Assembly: GCF_042956465.1 (NCBI RefSeq)
Contig: NZ_JBIBGL010000001.1
Coordinates: forward strand, 682,001-746,000
DNA from: Embleya sp042956465
Lineage (GTDB): Bacteria; Actinomycetota; Actinomycetes; Streptomycetales; Streptomycetaceae
Direction of reading: 5' to 3'
DNA: 64,000 bases
The translations under genes and the position numbers were made by a program. Below, in pieces: positions 46,816-55,705 of the stretch. The notes under the pieces are model-generated. The model was given only the letters and a program-made list of their open reading frames with translations, had not been told where the DNA came from and searched no databases. The first letter of the stretch is position 1; each line of letters starts with the position of its first letter.

Positions 46816-49548
46816 GTGGAGCCCACCGACACGGCAGACGTGCCACCGAAGCCCCCCGAACACTGGGAGGCCGACGTCGTGCTGCGCGACGGCGCCACCG
46901 CCCACGTCCGCCCGGTCGGCCCGGACGACGCCGGCCGCCTCGTCGAGTTCTACGCGCGCGTCTCGGCCGAGTCGAAGTATCTGCGCTTCTTCACGCCCTA
47001 CCCCCGACTGTCCGACCGCGACGTGCGCCACTTCACCACGCACGACTGGGTGGACCGGGTCGGCCTGGGCCTGTTCGTCGGCGACGAGTTGGTCGCGATC
47101 GTGCGCTACGACCGGATCGGCCCGGACGGGCGCGCGGTGCGCACCGGCCCGCAGGGCCGCTCCTCCACCGCCGAGGTGGCCTTCCTGGTCCAGGACGACC
47201 AACAGGGCCGCGGCGTCGCGTCGGTCCTGCTCGAACACATCGCCGCGGTCGCCCGCGAGCGCGGCATCCGCCGCTTCGTGGCCGACGTACTGCCCTCGAA
47301 CCGCCGGATGGTCACGGTGTTCACCGAGGCCGGCTACACCCAGCAGTCCGCGTTCGAGGACGGCGTGGTCCGGCTCACCCTGGAACTCGCGCCCACCGAG
47401 ACCTCGCTCGGCGTCATGCTCGGGCGCGAACACCGGGCCGAGTCGCGCTCGATCGCCCGGCTGCTCACCCCGCGCTCGGTCGCGGTGATCGGCGCGAGCC
47501 GGCACGAGGGCACGGTCGGCAACACGCTCCTGGCCAACCTGCGTGCGGGCGAGTTCACCGGCGACCTGTACGCGGTCAACCCGAGGGCCGGCAGCGAGCC
47601 GATCGACGGCGTGCCGACCTATGCCTCGGTGCTGGACATCCCCGGGGGAGTGGACCTGGCGCTGGTGGCGGTCCCCGCGGACGCGGTGCGCCAGGTGGTC
47701 GAACAGTGCGGGCGCAAGGGCGTGCACGGCCTGGTCGTGGTGTCCTCCGGCTTCGCCGAGACCGGTCCCGAGGGCCGGGAGCGGCAGCGGCGCCTGGTCC
47801 GCGCCGCGCGCCGGCGCGGCATGCGGGTGATCGGACCGAACTGCCTGGGCGTGCTCAACACCGACCCGGAGCTGCTGGTCAACGCCAGCCTGTCGCCCCG
47901 GATGCCACGCCGCGGCCGGGTGGGCATGTTCGCCCAGTCGGGCGCACTGGGCATCGCCATCCTGGAGTCCACCGTGAGCCGGGGGATCGGGCTCTCCACG
48001 TTCGTGTCCGCGGGCAACCGCGCCGACGTCTCCGGCAACGACCTGCTGCAGTACTGGGAGGACGACCCGGCCACCGACGTGGTGTTGCTGCACCTGGAGT
48101 CGATCGGCAACCCGCGCAAGTTCACCCGGCTCGCCCGACGGGTCTCCCGGGCCAAGCCGGTGGTCGCGGTCAAGTCCGGACGACACACCCAGGGCGTACC
48201 GCTCGGGCACGTCACCCGCACCCTGACCCTGCCCGACTCGGCGGTCGACGCATTGTTCCGGCAGGCGGGCGTGATCCGGGTGCCCACCGTCGCCGAGCTG
48301 TTCGACGTGGGCCAACTGCTCGCCTACCAACCGCTGCCCGCCGGCGACCGGATCGCGATCATCGGCAACTCCGACTCGCTGGGCCTGCTCACCCAGGACG
48401 CGTGCGCCAGTGCGGGCCTGAAGCCGCGGCGCCCGGTCGACCTGACCACGTCCGCGACCGCCGACGACTTCCGCGACGCGCTCGCCGAGGCACTGGCCTC
48501 CGCCGAGACGGACGCGGTGATCACCGTGTTCATCCCACCGCTGACCACGTCGGGCGACGAGGTGGCGAGCGCGATCGCGGAGATGGCCGGGCGCGCGGCA
48601 CGGATCGGCAAGCCGCTGCTGACCACCTATCTCGCGCACGAGGGGCTGCCCACCCAACTGCGCCGACTGGACGCGGACGGCGTGCCGGCGCTCGGCTCGG
48701 TGCCCTCCTACCCGGCCCCGGAGAACGCGGTCCGCGCGCTCGCCGAGGTGGTGCGCTACGCCGCGTGGCGCCGGCGGCCCACCGGCTCGGTGCCCGAACA
48801 TCCCGAGGTGCGCACCGATCAGGCCCGCGCGCTGGTCCGGGCCCGGCTCGGCGCGGCGGACGCGGTGGGCCTGTCCCCGGCGGACGCCGCCGAGCTGCTG
48901 GACTGCTACGGCATCAGGCTGCTGCCCGCGGTGCGGGTGGACAGCGAGGATGCGGCCATCCGCGCGGCGACCGAACTGGGCTACCCGGTCGCGCTCAAGA
49001 CGATCGCCGAACATCTGCGACACCGGGTGGACGTGGACGGAGTGCGGCTGGACATCGGCGCCGAGGCCGGACTGCGCCGGGTGTTCCGGGAGATGACCAC
49101 CCGACTGGGCGGCCCGGACCAGGCCCGACTGGTGGTGCAGCCGATGGCGCCGCACGGGATCGCGACCGTGCTCGGGCTGACCTACGACGAATCCTTCGGC
49201 GCGGTGCTCTCGTTCGGGCTGGCCGGCCCCGCCACCGAACTTCTGGGCGACGTGGCCCACCGGTTGGTGCCGGCCACCGATCAGGACGTGGCGGACCTGG
49301 TCCGCGAAGTCCGGGCGGCGCCGATGTTGTTCGGCTACCGCGGCGCACGGCCCGTGGACGTGCCCGCGCTGGAGGACATCCTGCTGCGGCTGTCCCGGCT
49401 GGCCGACGACCTGCCGCAGGTGACGTCCATCGCGCTGAACCCGGTGGTGGTGGCGGCCGAGGGCGCACACGTACTGGGCGCGCAGATCCGCCTGTCCCGC
49501 CCGCCGGCCCGCACCGACCTGGGCCCCAGGTCGCTGTCCCGTCCGTAA
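46816..49548 (+). CDS. GNAT acetyltransferase fused to NDP-forming acyl-CoA ligase, Pat-type
   Basis: 910 residues. The N-terminal GNAT domain (about 20-200) has the acetyl-CoA loop QDDQQGRGVASVLLEH. It is followed by the CoA-binding domain (RSVAVIGASRHEGTVG), the succinyl-CoA-ligase-like part (FAQSGALGIAILES, FVSAGNRADVSGNDLL) and a C-terminal ATP-grasp region (CYGIRLLPAVRVDSED, YPVALKTIAEHLRHR). Streptomyces Pat proteins of this shape acetylate lysines, for example on acyl-CoA synthetases, and bind acetyl-CoA through the ligase-like part. An acyl-CoA synthetase gene lies 3 kb upstream and could be a target. Start at GTG 46816. Confidence 0.9.
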   Translation: MEPTDTADVPPKPPEHWEADVVLRDGATAHVRPVGPDDAGRLVEFYARVSAESKYLRFFTPYPRLSDRDVRHFTTHDWVDRVGLGLFVGDELVAIVRYDRIGPDGRAVRTGPQGRSSTAEVAFLVQDDQQGRGVASVLLEHIAAVARERGIRRFVADVLPSNRRMVTVFTEAGYTQQSAFEDGVVRLTLELAPTETSLGVMLGREHRAESRSIARLLTPRSVAVIGASRHEGTVGNTLLANLRAGEFTGDLYAVNPRAGSEPIDGVPTYASVLDIPGGVDLALVAVPADAVRQVVEQCGRKGVHGLVVVSSGFAETGPEGRERQRRLVRAARRRGMRVIGPNCLGVLNTDPELLVNASLSPRMPRRGRVGMFAQSGALGIAILESTVSRGIGLSTFVSAGNRADVSGNDLLQYWEDDPATDVVLLHLESIGNPRKFTRLARRVSRAKPVVAVKSGRHTQGVPLGHVTRTLTLPDSAVDALFRQAGVIRVPTVAELFDVGQLLAYQPLPAGDRIAIIGNSDSLGLLTQDACASAGLKPRRPVDLTTSATADDFRDALAEALASAETDAVITVFIPPLTTSGDEVASAIAEMAGRAARIGKPLLTTYLAHEGLPTQLRRLDADGVPALGSVPSYPAPENAVRALAEVVRYAAWRRRPTGSVPEHPEVRTDQARALVRARLGAADAVGLSPADAAELLDCYGIRLLPAVRVDSEDAAIRAATELGYPVALKTIAEHLRHRVDVDGVRLDIGAEAGLRRVFREMTTRLGGPDQARLVVQPMAPHGIATVLGLTYDESFGAVLSFGLAGPATELLGDVAHRLVPATDQDVADLVREVRAAPMLFGYRGARPVDVPALEDILLRLSRLADDLPQVTSIALNPVVVAAEGAHVLGAQIRLSRPPARTDLGPRSLSRP

Positions 49549-50149
49549 CCGGTGATCGCGCCGTACCGCCCGGGTGCGGGCGGAATCCGCCGCGGTGCGC
49601 GCCGGCGCCGGGCCGTGCCCGTACACATATGCGGAACCGCCGCCGTACTCACATGCCACCCCGAGCTGTGGCACCTACGTACGGCGGCGGCTCCAGGCCG
49701 GATCCGCTCCGCGGCATGCCCCTCCGCGCCTACCCTCCACATGGCTGCGCATTTCATGCCGTTCGACGCTTTCCGGACCGAGCCGCCCCGCGCCGGTCGT
49801 TTCCCCGAGTGTCCCCGGCGGTGAGGCGGTGTCACTCGTTCCCCCGCCCGGGGGCACGAGTGTCGCGAGAGATCCACCGGTGCCACCGTGTCGACGGCGC
49901 GTCCCTGTTGCCCCGGTCGGGCCTCTCGAGGGATCAGTCAACCCCGCCGAGCCGTGCACCGGGAGGGCGCACGGAAGGCGCACGGTGGCGATCCGTAGAG
50001 GACACACCAACAGTGCGCATCCACCTCACCCGTTCGGTCCTGTCATTACGTCGACAAACCGTCACCATTTGGCAACGGCAGGTGCGCAACCCGACCTTCG
50101 CACGGGGCGGATGGCGCACGTGTGCCCTCGGAGATGCCAGGATGGGGGT
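49549..50149. other. 601-bp stretch without a convincing gene
   Basis: Short frames here have no recognisable protein character or good ribosome site. It contains a two-part hairpin at 49637-49690 and, towards 50040-50090, a lower-GC patch (CACCATTTGGCAAC) that may be the promoter of the DUF5998 operon. Confidence 0.5.
49637..49690. ncRNA. 54-nt two-part hairpin, possible structured RNA or terminator
   Basis: Outer arms CCGCCGCCGTAC and GTACGGCGGCGG (12 bp, perfect), an internal loop of 5 nt on each side (4 if read strictly), and inner arms TGCCAC and GTGGCA closed by an 8-nt loop. It starts 89 bp after the Pat-type gene. It could end that transcript or be part of a leader RNA for the DUF5998 operon 460 bp away. 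Confidence 0.4.
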
Positions 50150-50737
50150 ATGGCTAAGACCACCACCTCGACCCAGGGGCTGCGCACGGCCATCGAGCGC
50201 AGCGGTTACTACCCGAGCCTCGTTGCCGACGCGGTCGAGTCCACGATCGGCACCGAGCCGGTCGACGCTTTCCTGGTGCACCAGGAGACCACGTTCGATT
50301 CCAATGAGGTCCGCCGCCACATCACCGTTCTGGTGCTCACACCAGGCCGTTTTCTGGTCAGCCACACCGATGAACACGCACCGGACGACACCTCGCCCAC
50401 TCCGTACGCGACGACGTCCACCGAGACGGTGCGGATCGACCGCCTGGAGTCGGTCGTGGTCAGTCGCGTCGTGGGCAACCCCGCCGAGTACGTCCAGGGA
50501 GCCCCGCCGCGCGAAGCCGTGCTCACCATCGGCTGGGGTGCGGTCGGTCGGATCGACCTCGAACCGGCCGGTTGCGCCGACCCGAACTGTGAGGTCGACC
50601 ACGGCTACACCGGTTCGCTGACCGCCGACGACCTCTCGCTGCGGGTCAGTGAAGCCGCCGACGGCCCCGAAGCGGTCGAGCGCACCCTGACCTTCGCCCG
50701 TGCGCTGTCCGAGGCAGTGGCCGGCATCAACCAGTGA
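50150..50737 (+). CDS. DUF5998 family protein
   Basis: 195 residues. LRTAIERSGYYPSLVADAVE, then VDAFLVHQETTFDSNEVRRH, LTPGRFLVSHTDEH and a Cys pair in GCADPNCEVDHGY are typical of this actinobacterial family of unknown function. It is soluble. The stop overlaps the start of the phosphodiesterase gene by 4 bp, a conserved-looking pairing that suggests a joint task. The ATG follows GGGGG at short distance. Confidence 0.85.
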   Translation: MAKTTTSTQGLRTAIERSGYYPSLVADAVESTIGTEPVDAFLVHQETTFDSNEVRRHITVLVLTPGRFLVSHTDEHAPDDTSPTPYATTSTETVRIDRLESVVVSRVVGNPAEYVQGAPPREAVLTIGWGAVGRIDLEPAGCADPNCEVDHGYTGSLTADDLSLRVSEAADGPEAVERTLTFARALSEAVAGINQ

Positions 50738-51900
50738 GTGCTTCCGTCTGGTTCGACGAACAACCCCCGGTCCCGCTGCCTCGCTACGGGACCGGGGCGC
50801 TGTCCGACCTGCTGCCGTCGATAGCCGCCTCCCTCGGTATGCCGGGGGAGGCGAACACACTCAATCTCGCGCCCGCGCGCGCCGCGTGCGTGTTCCTGAT
50901 CGACGGCCTGGGCTGGGACCTGCTGCGGGCACACCCGCTGGAGGCGCCGTATCTGCACTCGCTCCTGGGCACCTCGTTCGCGGGCAGCGGCAGGCCGCTG
51001 ACGGCCGGCTTCCCGGCGACCACCGCGACCAGCCTCGCGTCGTTCGGCACCGGGCTCACCCCCGGCGTGCACGGACTGGTCGGCTACGCCGTGGCGGTGC
51101 CGGGCGAGAACCGCCTGATGAACCAGCTGCGCTGGGCCGACGACATCCGCCCGCGGGACTGGCAGCCGTACCCGAGCCTGCTGGAGCGGGCCGCCGCCGC
51201 CGGGATCACCGTCGCGCAGGTCAACGACGTCATCTTCGAGCACACCCCGCTGACCAAGGCGGTGCTCGGCGGCGGTCGCTACGTGGGCGCCGAGTTCGGC
51301 GAGCCCAGGGTCAAGGGCGTGCACCGGCAACTCGCCCGACCGGGCCCCGTGCTCGTGTACACCTACGCCAGCGAACTCGACCGCTGCGGCCACGGCATGG
51401 GCGTCGACTCGCCCGAGTGGCGCGCCGAACTGCGGCGGATCGACGGCGTCGTGCGGGCGATGGCCGAGGGCCTGCCCGCGGATTCGGTCCTGTACGTGAC
51501 CGCCGACCACGGCATGGTCGACGTGGCTCCCGAGCGGCGCGTCGACGTGGACGGCGACCCCGGTCTGTCCGCCGGTGTCGCCCTCCTCGGCGGCGAGTCC
51601 CGGGCGCGGCACGTCTATACCCGTCCGGGCGCGACCAAGGACGTGCACGCGATCTGGGACGACATGCTCGGGGACCAGATGTGGGTGCTCACCCGCGACG
51701 AGGCGATCGAGGCGGGCTGGTTCGGGCCGGTCGTCGAGGACCGGGTGCGGGCGCGCATCGGCGACATCGTCGCGGCGGCCTTCGGCGACATCGCGGTGGT
51801 GGCCTCCCGTCGCGAACCGGGCGAATCGCGACTCACCGGCGTGCACGGGTCGATGACCTCGGCGGAACAGCTGATTCCGCTTCTGGAGGTGCGCGGCTGA
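50734..51900 (+). CDS. Type I phosphodiesterase/nucleotide pyrophosphatase (alkaline phosphatase superfamily)
   Basis: 388 residues. Metal and nucleophile residues of the superfamily are all visible: Asp in CVFLIDGLGWD, the nucleophilic Thr in AGFPATTATS, Asp and His in ASELDRCGHGMG, Asp-His in TADHGMVDV and a last His in GVHGSMTS. It hydrolyses phosphodiester or pyrophosphate bonds; the substrate is unknown. No signal peptide, so cytoplasmic. Translationally coupled to the DUF5998 gene (GTGA overlap) and followed by a strong hairpin. Confidence 0.9.
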   Translation: MSASVWFDEQPPVPLPRYGTGALSDLLPSIAASLGMPGEANTLNLAPARAACVFLIDGLGWDLLRAHPLEAPYLHSLLGTSFAGSGRPLTAGFPATTATSLASFGTGLTPGVHGLVGYAVAVPGENRLMNQLRWADDIRPRDWQPYPSLLERAAAAGITVAQVNDVIFEHTPLTKAVLGGGRYVGAEFGEPRVKGVHRQLARPGPVLVYTYASELDRCGHGMGVDSPEWRAELRRIDGVVRAMAEGLPADSVLYVTADHGMVDVAPERRVDVDGDPGLSAGVALLGGESRARHVYTRPGATKDVHAIWDDMLGDQMWVLTRDEAIEAGWFGPVVEDRVRARIGDIVAAAFGDIAVVASRREPGESRLTGVHGSMTSAEQLIPLLEVRG

Positions 51901-51955
51901 AGCGTGCGCCGAGGACCGGTGAACACCTCCGGTCGCGGCGGGCGGTCCCGTTCAC

Positions 51956-51995
51956 GCCGAAGGGACGGTCTCCGTGCGGAGACCGTCCCTTCGGC
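51956..51995. terminator. Bidirectional terminator
   Basis: Perfect 18-bp stem (arms GCCGAAGGGACGGTCTCC and its complement) with loop GTGC, between the phosphodiesterase gene and the convergent DLW-39 gene. Confidence 0.85.
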
Positions 51996-52011
51996 ACGAA
52001 CCGAGGCCGGT

Positions 52012-52101
52012 TCAGGCCTGGTTGCGCTTCTTGGACGCCACGAGCGTGGCAACGCCCGCGGCGGCGGCGAGCAGCAGGACGATCTTGAACAGCTTGCCCA
52101 T
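52012..52101 (-). CDS. DLW-39 family micro-protein
   Basis: 29 residues. It begins MGKLFKIVLLLAAA, has a single hydrophobic helix and ends ASKKRNQA, which matches the DLW-39 family (named for a short actinobacterial peptide). It is too short for routine gene finding. GAGGGG lies about ten bases before the ATG, supporting translation. Probably membrane-associated; function unknown. A perfect hairpin follows 17 bp after the stop. Confidence 0.82.
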   Translation of the reverse strand: MGKLFKIVLLLAAAAGVATLVASKKRNQA

Positions 52102-52338
52102 GGAAAAGGATCCCCTCGATGGTCGAACGAAGATGCGTCTCCCGACCGGCAAGGTCGCGGGCGACGCGCCCCATGTGTACGTAGGCGCACGGGAACCCGC
52201 CGATCCCGGACCCCGTTTCCGGACGGGAGCCCGTCAAGCTCGACTCTACGTCACCCGTTTGGCTCAAGGGTGGAGTGGTTTCCGGTCGGAGTGGCGGGCC
52301 CTGCGCGGGGCGCCGGCCGCGGATTCGCGCCAGGCGGG

Positions 52339-53118
52339 CTATTGCGGATCATTCGGATTCGACGCCACCGCGATCACGTTGAACACCGCGCCCTGCGCAT
52401 CCTGCACCGCGGCCACCCGGCCGTACGGCGACTCCTCCGGGCCGCGCAGCACCTTGCCGCCCAGGGTGTCCACCCGGTCCACGGTCTCGTCCGCGTCGCG
52501 CACCGCGAAGTACGTCGCCCAGTGCGGCGGCGGGCCGTTCCGCACGCCCGCCACGCCGCCGCGCAGCTCGCCGCCGACATGGAACGTCGCGTAGTCGAAG
52601 TCGGCGTCGGACATGTCCTCGTAGGTGAAGTCGAACACCGCTGTGTAGAACTCCTTGGCCCGCGCGCTCTCCGGCGTGTACAGCTCGTTCCACACCACCG
52701 CGCCGGGCTCGTTGACCACACCCGCGCCCTTGTGGTCGCCCGCCTGCCACACGCCGAACACGCCGCCGGTCGAGTCGGCGGCCACCGCCATCCGGCCGAA
52801 CGTCAGCACGTCCGTCGGCGGCACGAGCACCGTGCCGCCGGCCGCGCGGACCCGGTCGATCACCGCATCCGCGTCGTCCGCCGCCAGGTAGGTGGTCCAC
52901 GCGACGGGCCCCTCCTGTCCGGGCATGCGCCCCATCAGGCCGGCGACCGGGCGACCGCCGAGCGTGCAGGTCGTGTAGTGGCCCACGTCGGCCTGCCCGA
53001 TCTCCCCCTCCCAGCCGAACAGACCACGATAGAAGGCCAGTCCGGCCTCGACGTCGGGCACGCCCAGATCCACCCAGCACGGCACGCCGGTGGGATACCG
53101 CGAGGTCCACTCGCTCAT
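52339..53118 (-). CDS. Two-domain VOC protein, Cfp30B-like
   Basis: 259 residues formed by two glyoxalase-fold repeats. The first runs from VPCWVDLGVPDVEAGLAFY, with FGWEGE; the second from VWNELYTPESARAKEFY, with FDFTYEDM. Each ends in a phenylalanine-rich strand (GGVFGVWQ, GAVFNVIAVA). The layout matches mycobacterial Cfp30B and streptomycete hydroxylase-like glyoxalases; substrate unknown. ATG 53118 has GGAGG five bases upstream. It diverges from sseA with 110 bp between them. Confidence 0.85.
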   Translation of the reverse strand: MSEWTSRYPTGVPCWVDLGVPDVEAGLAFYRGLFGWEGEIGQADVGHYTTCTLGGRPVAGLMGRMPGQEGPVAWTTYLAADDADAVIDRVRAAGGTVLVPPTDVLTFGRMAVAADSTGGVFGVWQAGDHKGAGVVNEPGAVVWNELYTPESARAKEFYTAVFDFTYEDMSDADFDYATFHVGGELRGGVAGVRNGPPPHWATYFAVRDADETVDRVDTLGGKVLRGPEESPYGRVAAVQDAQGAVFNVIAVASNPNDPQ

Positions 53119-53228
53119 CACTGCCTCCTCGGGCAGATGCCGACAATTCGGGACGATCCGAAACCGATGCTGCCACCAGGGTCGGACATGTGCGCGTCGG
53201 TGGCCGCCGCACGAGGCAGGATGCGGGT

Positions 53229-54071
53229 ATGAGTTCCCTGATCAAGGCGGCCGACCTGGCCGCCGCCCTGGAGAGTTCGTCGCCGCCGCTGGTGCTCGAC
53301 GTCACCTGGCAGCTCGGCGGTCCGCCCGGAATCGACTCCTACCGGATCGCCCACGTACCCGGCGCCCGCTTCGTCGACCTCGCCACGGAGTTGTCCGGAC
53401 CGCACACCCCCACCGGCGCCGGGGGCCGGCATCCGATGCCGGAGCCGGCCGCGTTCGGCACGGCGATGCGTCGCCTGGGGGTCTCCCCGGAGACCGACGT
53501 GGTCGTCTACGACGCGGGCCAGAGTGTCGCCGCGGCGCGTGCGTGGTGGCTGCTGCGCTACTTCGGCCACGACCGGGTGCGGGTGCTCGACGGCGGCTTC
53601 GGGGCCTGGACGAACGCGAACCTGCCGGTCACCGACGTGGTGCCGGGGCCCGCCGAGCCCGGCACGTTCGTCCCGCGTCCGGGCGGGATGTCACGGCTGG
53701 ACGCGGACGAGACCGCGGCGCTGGTGGCCGCCGGCGGCGTGCTGCTGGACGCCCGCGCCGGTGAGCGCTTCCGCGGCGAGACCGAGCCGATCGACGCCAA
53801 GGCCGGGCACATCCCCGGCGCGATCAGCGCGCCCGCGACCGAGTACACGCACGCCGACGGCCGGTTCCGCGAACCCGCCGAGCTCAAGGAGTACTTCGCC
53901 GCTCGGGGCGCGGTGCACGGTGCGCGGGTCGCCGCGTACTGCGGCTCCGGCGCGACCGCCGCGCACGAGGTGCTCGCGCTGTCCCTGATCGGCGTCCACG
54001 CCGCGCTGTACGCCGGATCCTGGAGCGACTGGATCACCGACCCGGACCGCCCGGTGGCCACCGGCGAGTAG
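53229..54071 (+). CDS. sseA: 3-mercaptopyruvate-type sulfurtransferase
   Basis: 280 residues, two rhodanese domains. The first is structural (VLDVTWQL, YRIAHVPGARFVDL); the second carries the active Cys238 in AYCGSGATAA. The loop CGSGxTA is the mercaptopyruvate type, as in E. coli SseA, rather than the CRxGxxR type of thiosulfate sulfurtransferases. It moves sulfane sulfur from 3-mercaptopyruvate to an acceptor in the cytoplasm. It faces sepH, with a hairpin between them. Confidence 0.9.
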   Translation: MSSLIKAADLAAALESSSPPLVLDVTWQLGGPPGIDSYRIAHVPGARFVDLATELSGPHTPTGAGGRHPMPEPAAFGTAMRRLGVSPETDVVVYDAGQSVAAARAWWLLRYFGHDRVRVLDGGFGAWTNANLPVTDVVPGPAEPGTFVPRPGGMSRLDADETAALVAAGGVLLDARAGERFRGETEPIDAKAGHIPGAISAPATEYTHADGRFREPAELKEYFAARGAVHGARVAAYCGSGATAAHEVLALSLIGVHAALYAGSWSDWITDPDRPVATGE

Positions 54072-54103
54072 CGGGTCCCGCGCCCGTTCGTGGCCGGCAA
54101 CGA

Positions 54104-54138
54104 AAGAGCCGAGGGCCCCGTCCGGGCCCTCGGCTCTT
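54104..54138. terminator. Bidirectional terminator between sseA and sepH
   Basis: Perfect 15-bp stem AAGAGCCGAGGGCCC with GGGCCCTCGGCTCTT and loop CGTCC. The right arm ends in TT and the left arm begins AA, favouring function on both strands. Confidence 0.8.
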
Positions 54139-54158
54139 CGCGTATCCGTATTCGTCGA

Positions 54159-55250
54159 TCACTCGCGGCGTTTGCGCCTGCTGCCGAACACGATCTCGTC
54201 CCAACTGGGCACGGTCGCCCGGCGGCCCGGACGCACGCCGTCCGCCTCGGCCTGCCGGTCGGTGCTGCCGACCAGGCGCTCGCGATGCGGGCCGACCACG
54301 CCGCGCGGCACCAGGACGTTCTCGTACGCGCTGCCCGCGCCCGCCGCCGCAGCGGGGGCCTGGGTCTCCTCTTCCTCGATCGGTTCGGCGCGCTCGGGGC
54401 GCTCCGGCCGCTCCACGCGTTCGATCCGCTCGCCGCGTTCGACGCGTTCGATCCGCTCCGGGCGTTCGGCGCGCTCGGAGCGCTCGATGCTGCCCACCCG
54501 CGGGCGCTCGGCCAGCGCGGTCACGTCGATGCGCATCGGACCGGGGGAGACCGACTGGGTCTGCGGTTCGCCGCGCAGCCCCGGGACCGCGTCCAGCAGG
54601 CTGGTGATCGCGTCGTCGTCGCTCTCGCGCGGGATGGTGGCCAGGCGCGGCCGAAACGGGAACGGGGTCTCGGACGCCGCCGGGTGTTCGCCGATCAGCG
54701 AACGGGCCTCGTCGTCGTTCGTGGTGACCAGCCGCCGGGGCGGATCGAAGCTCCAACTCGCGGAGCGCATCTCGCCGTCGGCGCGGTAGAGCAGCAGGAT
54801 CTCCCAGCTGCCGTCGTCACGTCGCCACGAATCCCACTGCACGGACTCGGAGTCCGCGCCGCGCAGGTGCAGGCGTTCGGTGACGATCTCGCCGAGCAGC
54901 GGACCGGTGGTCTCGCCCTGACGACGGATGGGCGTCTTGCGGGCGCGCTCGGCCATGAAGGCGCGTTCGGCGAGCACCGGACCCTCGAAACGCCGCACGC
55001 GGTCGACCGGGATGCCGGCGAGTTGTGCGACCTCCTCCGCGGTGGCACCGGCCCTTATCCGGGCCTGGATGTCACGCGGACGCAGTTGGCTTTCGACTTC
55101 GATCTCGATCTGGCCGAGCCTGGCGCGGTCGCCCCTGACGGCGGCACGGAGCCGTTCGTCGATGGGCAACATGTACTCAGTGCCGTCGGCAGCCTTCAGC
55201 ACCAACCGTGTGCCGTCGTTGCTGACGGCCACGACACGCAGTTCGGGCAT
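54159..55250 (-). CDS. sepH: Septation protein SepH
   Basis: 363 residues. SepH binds FtsZ and promotes Z-ring assembly in Streptomyces sporulation septation. The N-terminal DUF3071 domain is highly typical: MPELRVVAVSNDGTRLVLKA, LRPRDIQARIRAGATAEEVA and the helix-turn-helix-like LAGIPVDRVRRFEGPVLAE. The C-terminus ends with the conserved RQAEADGVRPGRRATVPSW then DEIVFGSRRK. Between them lies a charged linker with many RxERxE repeats (about 245-285). ATG 55250 has GGAGG five bases upstream. Confidence 0.97.
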   Translation of the reverse strand: MPELRVVAVSNDGTRLVLKAADGTEYMLPIDERLRAAVRGDRARLGQIEIEVESQLRPRDIQARIRAGATAEEVAQLAGIPVDRVRRFEGPVLAERAFMAERARKTPIRRQGETTGPLLGEIVTERLHLRGADSESVQWDSWRRDDGSWEILLLYRADGEMRSASWSFDPPRRLVTTNDDEARSLIGEHPAASETPFPFRPRLATIPRESDDDAITSLLDAVPGLRGEPQTQSVSPGPMRIDVTALAERPRVGSIERSERAERPERIERVERGERIERVERPERPERAEPIEEEETQAPAAAAGAGSAYENVLVPRGVVGPHRERLVGSTDRQAEADGVRPGRRATVPSWDEIVFGSRRKRRE

Positions 55251-55705
55251 GGGGACCTCCCGGGTGGTGCCTGCCGACGTCACCTGCGTCGTTGCTCCCG
55301 CTACGAGTGTGACCTGCCCAGCCTCGGCATGGCCACAACCTGACCGAGTTGTCCGGCGTGTCGGATTTATTACCTGACTGGCCGAATTGCCTTGGTTACA
55401 CCATTTCGGGTCGATACCGGGGCGGCGCCCCACCCTGACCTCTGCGGTCGGTCGCCTCCCCACTTCGCGCACAGGTCTTTCCGGAACCTCGCGTGAACAG
55501 TACTCCATTCGGGGGCTCTACCGGGACACACCGCGCCGCATCGGCGCGTCCCGTTCGGACGAGTCGTTTTCGGCCGTCCGGGGTGATGTCGATCACAAGA
55601 TTGGGCCGATCGGAACGATGTGGATGGGCTGTTCGGTCGTAACCAGGGTGAAGTCCTGTTTTTCATGATTAACCACCGTCCGAGTTCGGACGGGCAAGGA
55701 AAGTG
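55251..55705. other. 455-bp divergent promoter region between sepH and a membrane protein gene
   Basis: No gene is supported. It holds lower-GC patches (GGATTTATTACC near 55363, TTCATGATTAACC near 55663) and a Crp-like dyad at 55583-55597. Confidence 0.5.
55583..55597. promoter_or_regulatory. Crp-like inverted repeat
   Basis: GTGA, six bases (TGTCGA), then TCACA: the Crp/FNR-family pattern, with perfect GTGAT and ATCAC arms. It lies 109 bp before the membrane protein ATG at 55706 and 333 bp from sepH. Confidence 0.45.

Noticed and set aside
49552..49824. A 90-residue frame in the gene-free stretch
   Set aside because: Arg/Pro/Ala-rich composition, no ribosome site, and it runs through the hairpin.
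54390..54520. The sepH linker repeat as a CRISPR or tandem DNA repeat
   Set aside because: Units are irregular and in frame, explained by Arg-Glu protein repeats.
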